A stretch of 19,371 nt of DNA from an uncultured Rivibacter sp. Its GTDB lineage: Bacteria > Pseudomonadota > Gammaproteobacteria > Burkholderiales > Burkholderiaceae. The stretch's first letter is position 1. The number at the start of each line of letters is the position of its first letter. The stretch lies in assembly GCA_946481025.1 (NCBI GenBank), contig CAMLNA010000082.1, positions 1 to 19,371 of the forward strand, read 5' to 3'. The notes under the pieces were generated by a model. It was not told the origin of the DNA, searched no databases, and worked only from the letters and a program-made list of their open reading frames with translations. The position numbers and the translations under genes are program-made. Below are positions 16,272 to 19,371 of this stretch, in pieces.

Positions 16272-16275
16272 CTAG
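16272..16275. repeat. CTAG, right flank of the insertion sequence, containing the MocR stop codon
   Basis: This CTAG repeats the one at 14763-14766. Its first three bases, read on the minus strand, are the TAG stop of the MocR-type gene. Confidence 0.6.
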
Positions 16276-17756
16276 ACCGGCGCGGCCTCTTCCGGTCGCT
16301 CTTCGCGACGCGAACTGCCGGGCCGCTCGGCCAGCTTCTTCACGATCTGCCCCAGCCGCTTGATGGCGGCGTCCATCTTGGCCGACCACGGGTCGCCGTA
16401 CTGCAGCCGGATGAAGTGGTCGAAGCGTCGCGTCGTCGAAAACGCGGCGCCGGGCGCCACGCCGATGTGCTCGAGCCGCGCCAGGGCGAACACCTCGCGC
16501 GAATCCACGTGCCGCGGCAGCTCGATCCACATCAACAGACCGCCCTGCGGCATCGACAGCCGGCAACCCATGGGGAAGTAGCGCGCCACCGCATCGGCCA
16601 TGTGATGCGCCTGCGACTTGAGCGCCGCGCGCAGCCGGCGCATGTGGTGGTCGTAGCCGCCGTCGCGAATGAACTGCGCCAGCACCTCCTGCTGCAGCAT
16701 CGGGCAGGCCACCGAGGTGCGCATCTTCAGGGCCTGCGTCTTCATGAAATGGCGCCCCGCTGCGACCCAGCCGATGCGATAGCCCGGCGCCACCGTCTTG
16801 GTGAAGGCCGAACACAGGATCACGTCGCCCGTCTGGTCGAAGCTCTTGAGCACCGGCGGGCGCTGGTCGCCGAAATGCATCTCGCCGTAGATGTCGCTTT
16901 CGATCACGGTGATGCCGCGCTCGGCCATCATCGCCACGAGGCGGCGCTTGTTCTCCACCGGCATCAGGCTGCCCAGCGGGTTGGGAAAGTTGGGCAGCAG
17001 GATGCAGGCCTTCACCGCACCCGGCTTCTGCGTGGCGAAGTCCAGCGCCTCGATCGACAGGCCGGTGCGCGGGTGACTCGGGATCTCGAGCACCTTGAGC
17101 CCCAGGCTTTCGTTGACCTGCAGCAGGTGGAAGTAGGTGGGCGATTCCATCAGGATGGTGTCGCCGCTTTGCGCCACCGAACGCAGCGCGAGGTACACCG
17201 CCTCGAGGCCGCCATTGGTGATGACGATCTCGTCGGGCCGCAACTGAACACCCGAGCTCACGGCGCGGCGTGCGATCTCCTGCCGCAGCGCGGCGCTGCC
17301 GGTCATGTGGTAGCCCGACGCGTATTCCGGGTGGCGCCGGTTCACCGTGGCCATGAGGTGCTGCAGCTTGGCCTCGGGCAGCAGTGAACGGGCGGGAGCC
17401 GCATGGAAGCGCGGCAGCGCGAGCGGGTCGTCCACGATGTAGAGGAACTCGTGCAGCACCTGGTCCATGTTCACGAACGAGGCGCCTTCGATGCGCAGGT
17501 CGAGCTGGGGCTCGGGAAGCACGGGCGCGGGGCCCCCGGCGACGAAGTAGCCCGACTTGGGCCGTGCCTGAACGACGCCGCGGTTCTCGAGCCAGCGGAA
17601 GGTCTGCAGCGCCGTGCTCATGCTCACCTTGTGCTGCTGGCTGAGCTGGCGCACCGAAGGCAGCCGGTCTCCCACGCGCAGCGCGCCGGTGGCGACGGCG
17701 CGCTCGATCTGTGCCGCGATGGCCTGGTACAGCGGAGTTTGCGCCGGCGCGTCCAT
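16272..17756 (-). CDS. MocR-type GntR/aminotransferase fusion regulator
   Basis: A 494-residue protein. Residues about 8-72 are a GntR winged helix (LYQAIAAQIERAV, LPSVRQLSQQHKVSMSTALQTFRWLENRGVV, PKSGYFV); the rest is a fold-type I aminotransferase domain with ITNGGLEAVYLAL (179-191), LLPNFPNPLGS (253-263), SDIYGEMHF (287-295) and the PLP lysine Lys320 in SAFTKTVAPGYRIGW. MocR regulators use PLP and an amino-acid-like effector to control a nearby gene. ATG at 17754-17756 is chosen because it gives the standard N-terminus; no ribosome binding site is visible. It is divergent from the DUF2917 gene, which is its most likely target together with itself. Its stop codon lies in the CTAG flanking the insertion sequence, yet the C-terminus (RREERPEEAAPV) looks natural. 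A true aminotransferase role is less likely. Confidence 0.94.
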   Translation of the reverse strand: MDAPAQTPLYQAIAAQIERAVATGALRVGDRLPSVRQLSQQHKVSMSTALQTFRWLENRGVVQARPKSGYFVAGGPAPVLPEPQLDLRIEGASFVNMDQVLHEFLYIVDDPLALPRFHAAPARSLLPEAKLQHLMATVNRRHPEYASGYHMTGSAALRQEIARRAVSSGVQLRPDEIVITNGGLEAVYLALRSVAQSGDTILMESPTYFHLLQVNESLGLKVLEIPSHPRTGLSIEALDFATQKPGAVKACILLPNFPNPLGSLMPVENKRRLVAMMAERGITVIESDIYGEMHFGDQRPPVLKSFDQTGDVILCSAFTKTVAPGYRIGWVAAGRHFMKTQALKMRTSVACPMLQQEVLAQFIRDGGYDHHMRRLRAALKSQAHHMADAVARYFPMGCRLSMPQGGLLMWIELPRHVDSREVFALARLEHIGVAPGAAFSTTRRFDHFIRLQYGDPWSAKMDAAIKRLGQIVKKLAERPGSSRREERPEEAAPV

Positions 17757-17930
17757 GGTGAAGGCATTGTGACGAGCTTCACCGCTTCTGTACCAGCACA
17801 GATGTGTGCCTGAGTTGGCAGTACAGACGCGCGGCGCCGCCATCTGTTCCGGTCGCGTTTGTGCTGCGCTGGGTCTGTCGCGCAAGAGCGCCGCTGCCGA
17901 CACTGGGTGCCCAATCACCAGGAGTCGGTC
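17757..17930. promoter_or_regulatory. Divergent MocR-DUF2917 control region with nested inverted repeats
   Basis: The 174-bp gap holds TCTGTAC at 17787-17793 and its inverted copy GTACAGA at 17821-17827, centres 34 bp apart. Between them GCACA-GATG-TGTGC at 17796-17809 is a 5-bp-arm palindrome, and TCTGT/ACAGA at 17787-17791 and 17798-17802 forms a further local symmetry. TTGGCA at 17815-17820 could be a -35 element for the plus strand, but no good -10 follows. The arrangement is what one expects of a dimeric GntR-type regulator, but binding is unproven. Confidence 0.45.
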
Positions 17931-18251
17931 ATGGCCTTGATCTTCAGAAACCCCGTGGTCCTGCAGCTTCGCGACGGCGAACTCGTGCCGCTGGACGATG
18001 CCTGGGTGAGCGTGGTGCACGGCTGCATCTGGATCACCCAGGCCGACGATTCCCGCGACCACTTCCTGCACGGCGGCCAGGCCCTGCGCGTGGCGCCGGG
18101 CGCCCGCGCGCTGATGAGCGCCGAAGGCTGGGCACAGGTGCAGCTCATCCCGGCGCCCACCAAGGCACAGCTGCTGTGGCGCGCGGCCTCACAATGGCTG
18201 GCCCGCCTCGCCGGGCGCCGCCGCCGGCTCGGAACGGCGTTTGCAGGCTGA
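17931..18251 (+). CDS. DUF2917-family small protein
   Basis: A 106-residue protein starting at ATG 17931 after AGGAGTCGG. The upstream open frame is discarded because this ATG has the good ribosome binding site and a natural N-terminus. The core, with DAWVSVVHGCIWITQADDSRDHFLHGGQALRVAPGARALM, is the pattern of DUF2917, a short cupin-like beta domain of unknown function found mainly in Beta- and Gammaproteobacteria. The C-terminus is Arg-rich and helical (LLWRAASQWLARLAGRRRR). It has no signal peptide. It is divergent from the MocR-type regulator and 6 bp upstream of arfB. The name of the domain is recalled, not searched. Confidence 0.8.
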   Translation: MALIFRNPVVLQLRDGELVPLDDAWVSVVHGCIWITQADDSRDHFLHGGQALRVAPGARALMSAEGWAQVQLIPAPTKAQLLWRAASQWLARLAGRRRRLGTAFAG

Positions 18252-18257
18252 GGAGGC

Positions 18258-18710
18258 GTGACCTTCCGGGGCCACGAACACGTGCTGCTTTTCGCCTTCG
18301 CCCTCATGCACCTGAAGATCGCCGAACACGAAGTGGAATGGACCGCCGTGCGCTCGCAAGGCGCGGGCGGCCAGAACGTCAACAAGGTGTCGAGCGCGGT
18401 GCAGCTGCGCTTCGACATCCGTCGCTCGTCGCTGCCCGAGCCGGTGAAGGCGCGCCTGCTGGGGCTGCCCGACCAGCGCATCAGCAGCGACGGCGTGGTG
18501 GTCATCAAGGCGCAGACGCAGCGCAGCCAGCCCCAGAACCGGGCCGACGCGATCGCGCGCCTGCAGGCGCTCGTCGACAGCGCGGCGCACGTGCCGCGCA
18601 AGCGTGTGGCGACCAAGCCGACGCGGGCGTCGCAGCGGCGAAGGGTCGAGGAAAAGACGCGCCGTGGCGCAATCAAGGCCGGGCGGCAGGCCCGGCCGGG
18701 CGACATCTGA
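18258..18710 (+). CDS. arfB: Alternative ribosome-rescue factor ArfB (YaeJ)
   Basis: This codon-independent peptidyl-tRNA hydrolase frees ribosomes stalled on mRNAs lacking a stop codon. The release-factor-type GGQ motif is in AVRSQGAGGQNVNKVSS, followed by the LRFDIRRSSLPE segment; the basic C-terminal tail with KRVATKPTRASQRRRVEEKTRRGAIKAGR enters the empty mRNA channel in E. coli ArfB. Length is 150 residues from GTG 18258, or 134 from the in-frame ATG 18306; E. coli ArfB has 140. GTG 18258 lies only two to three bases after GAGGAG, which is rather close, whereas ATG 18306 has no ribosome binding site but aligns better with the family. The gene follows the DUF2917 gene by 6 bp, so they are probably cotranscribed. 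The stop is convergent with the LysE gene. Confidence 0.95.
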   Translation: MTFRGHEHVLLFAFALMHLKIAEHEVEWTAVRSQGAGGQNVNKVSSAVQLRFDIRRSSLPEPVKARLLGLPDQRISSDGVVVIKAQTQRSQPQNRADAIARLQALVDSAAHVPRKRVATKPTRASQRRRVEEKTRRGAIKAGRQARPGDI

Positions 18711-18717
18711 CGCAGCA

Positions 18718-18734
18718 GCGGCCGCTCAGGCCGC
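18718..18734. terminator. GC hairpin between arfB and the LysE-family gene
   Basis: Arms GCGGCC (18718-18723) and GGCCGC (18729-18734) enclose GCTCA, which contains the stop codon of the minus-strand gene. It lies 8 bp past the arfB stop. There is no T-tract, so it is a weak bidirectional terminator candidate. Confidence 0.3.
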
Positions 18735-19364
18735 GCGCTTGAAGGTCGCCAGCAGCGCCCCGGCGGCCACGAACAGGCCGCCGAAGGTGCGGTTCAGCAG
18801 CTTCATCTGGACCGGCGAACGCAGCAGTCGCAGCACCCGCGCGGCCAGCACCGTGTAGCCCGCCATCACCACCAGGTCGGTGAACGCCAGCGTGGCACCG
18901 ATGGTGGCGTACTGCGGAGCCAGTGGGGCGGAGAGGTCCAGGAACTGCGGCACCACGGCCAGCAGGAACACCGTGCCCTTGGGATTGAGCGCGTTGACGA
19001 TCCAGCCGCGCAGCACCAGCGCGCGGCGCGCCACCTGCTGCTGCCCGGCGGCCTCGGCGTCGTCGGCCACCATCGGCTGCGCGGGCGCACGCCACTGCCT
19101 GATGCCCAGGTACACCAGGTAGGCCACGCCCAGCCACTTGACGAGGGCAAAGGCAATGCTCGAAGTGGCGATCAGGGCGCCCAGGCCCAGCCCCACGACC
19201 ACCACCTGCGTGAGGATGCCCAGCACCAGCCCGAAGGTCATGAAATAGCCGCGGGCAAAGCCGTGGTTGAGGCCCGCGCTCATGGCGGCCACGGCACCCG
19301 CGCCGGGTGACAGGCTGATGGCCCAGGAGGCGGCAAAGAAGGCGAGCCAGACGGAGAAGTCCAT
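18726..19364 (-). CDS. LysE/RhtB-family amino-acid exporter
   Basis: A 212-residue inner-membrane protein with about six hydrophobic helices. The family signature SPGAGAVAAMSAGLNHGFARGYFMTFGLVLG (about 19-49) is intact, including the Gly-rich turn after helix 1, and LNPKGTVFLLAVVPQFLD in the middle is the second diagnostic block. Members of LysE/RhtB export basic or neutral amino acids such as lysine, threonine or homoserine lactone; the substrate is not predictable. The ATG at 19362-19364 is chosen; only 7 bp of upstream sequence remain in the window, so the promoter and any ribosome binding site cannot be judged. It is convergent with arfB. A MocR-type regulator sits 1 kb away but is not adjacent, so control by it is only possible. 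Confidence 0.93.
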   Translation of the reverse strand: MDFSVWLAFFAASWAISLSPGAGAVAAMSAGLNHGFARGYFMTFGLVLGILTQVVVVGLGLGALIATSSIAFALVKWLGVAYLVYLGIRQWRAPAQPMVADDAEAAGQQQVARRALVLRGWIVNALNPKGTVFLLAVVPQFLDLSAPLAPQYATIGATLAFTDLVVMAGYTVLAARVLRLLRSPVQMKLLNRTFGGLFVAAGALLATFKRAA

Positions 19365-19371
19365 GGTGGGG

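Larger units (their letters stand above)
14763..16275 (-). mobile_element. Complete IS1182-type insertion sequence bounded by CTAG
   Basis: The element is 1505 bp from GAGTCTGGGCGG at 14767 to its inverted copy ending at 16271, or 1513 bp when the flanking CTAG on each side is included. The terminal inverted repeats match at 17 of 18 bases. One transposase gene fills the middle on the minus strand, leaving about 150 bp of noncoding sequence at the left and about 60 bp at the right. Because CTAG is its own reverse complement, it may be either a duplicated 4-bp target or the outermost bases of the element. The single full-length transposase, intact ends and tight fit between two intact genes suggest recent insertion. 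No passenger gene is present. Confidence 0.92.

Noticed and set aside
15356..17387. Long plus-strand open frames opposite the transposase and MocR genes
   Set aside because: They mirror the codon pattern of the true minus-strand genes, start inside them, and show no recognisable domains.
1..19371. A defence island, toxin-antitoxin pair, CRISPR array, prophage or biosynthetic cluster
   Set aside because: None of the genes has nuclease, toxin, phage or assembly-line signatures, and no regular direct repeats were seen. The genes are mostly common chromosomal functions.

Overview
The window is a GC-rich chromosomal stretch that is almost entirely coding. Protein similarity by eye, gene order and base composition suggest a betaproteobacterium of the order Burkholderiales, perhaps near Rubrivivax, Leptothrix, Piscinibacter or Rhizobacter; this is inference from remembered families, not a database match. 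I see no rRNA, tRNA, CRISPR array, prophage or plasmid backbone. The only mobile element is one complete IS1182-type insertion sequence.

Layout from left to right. (1) 1-1801: the 3' end of an IlvD/Edd-family sugar-acid dehydratase, an SMP-30/gluconolactonase-type lactonase and a small NTF2-like protein, all on +; the first two look like an oxidative sugar pathway. (2) 1818-3725 (-): a PhoX-family phosphatase with a Tat-like/lipoprotein leader. (3) 3897-5554 (+): an unrecognised lipoprotein overlapping by 4 bp an unrecognised exported protein. (4) 5601-6865 (+): a macro-domain ADP-ribose hydrolase overlapping by 4 bp an SDR oxidoreductase. (5) 6880-8816 (-): an EamA transporter followed by an RlpA-type SPOR lipoprotein. 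(6) 8932-9810 (+): a cytosolic-looking SGNH hydrolase. (7) 9823-12026 (-): an arylamine N-acetyltransferase and the lysophospholipid transporter LplT, divergent from alanine racemase at 12217-13320 (+). (8) 13342-14755: an AraC-family regulator divergent from a small NTF2-like protein. (9) 14763-16275: the insertion sequence. (10) 16272-18710: a MocR-type regulator divergent from a DUF2917 protein, which is followed by the ribosome-rescue factor ArfB. (11) 18726-19364 (-): a LysE-family exporter.

Most of the window is short housekeeping or accessory transcription units that alternate strand, giving six tight convergent junctions; several carry small GC-rich hairpins and one received the insertion sequence. 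I do not see a clear multi-gene novel system such as a defence island or biosynthetic cluster. The least explained content is the overlapping lipoprotein/exported-protein pair, the overlapping macro-domain/SDR pair with a possible leaderless promoter, and the MocR-DUF2917 control region with nested inverted repeats. The insertion sequence sits exactly at a CTAG that supplies the stop codon of the MocR gene.
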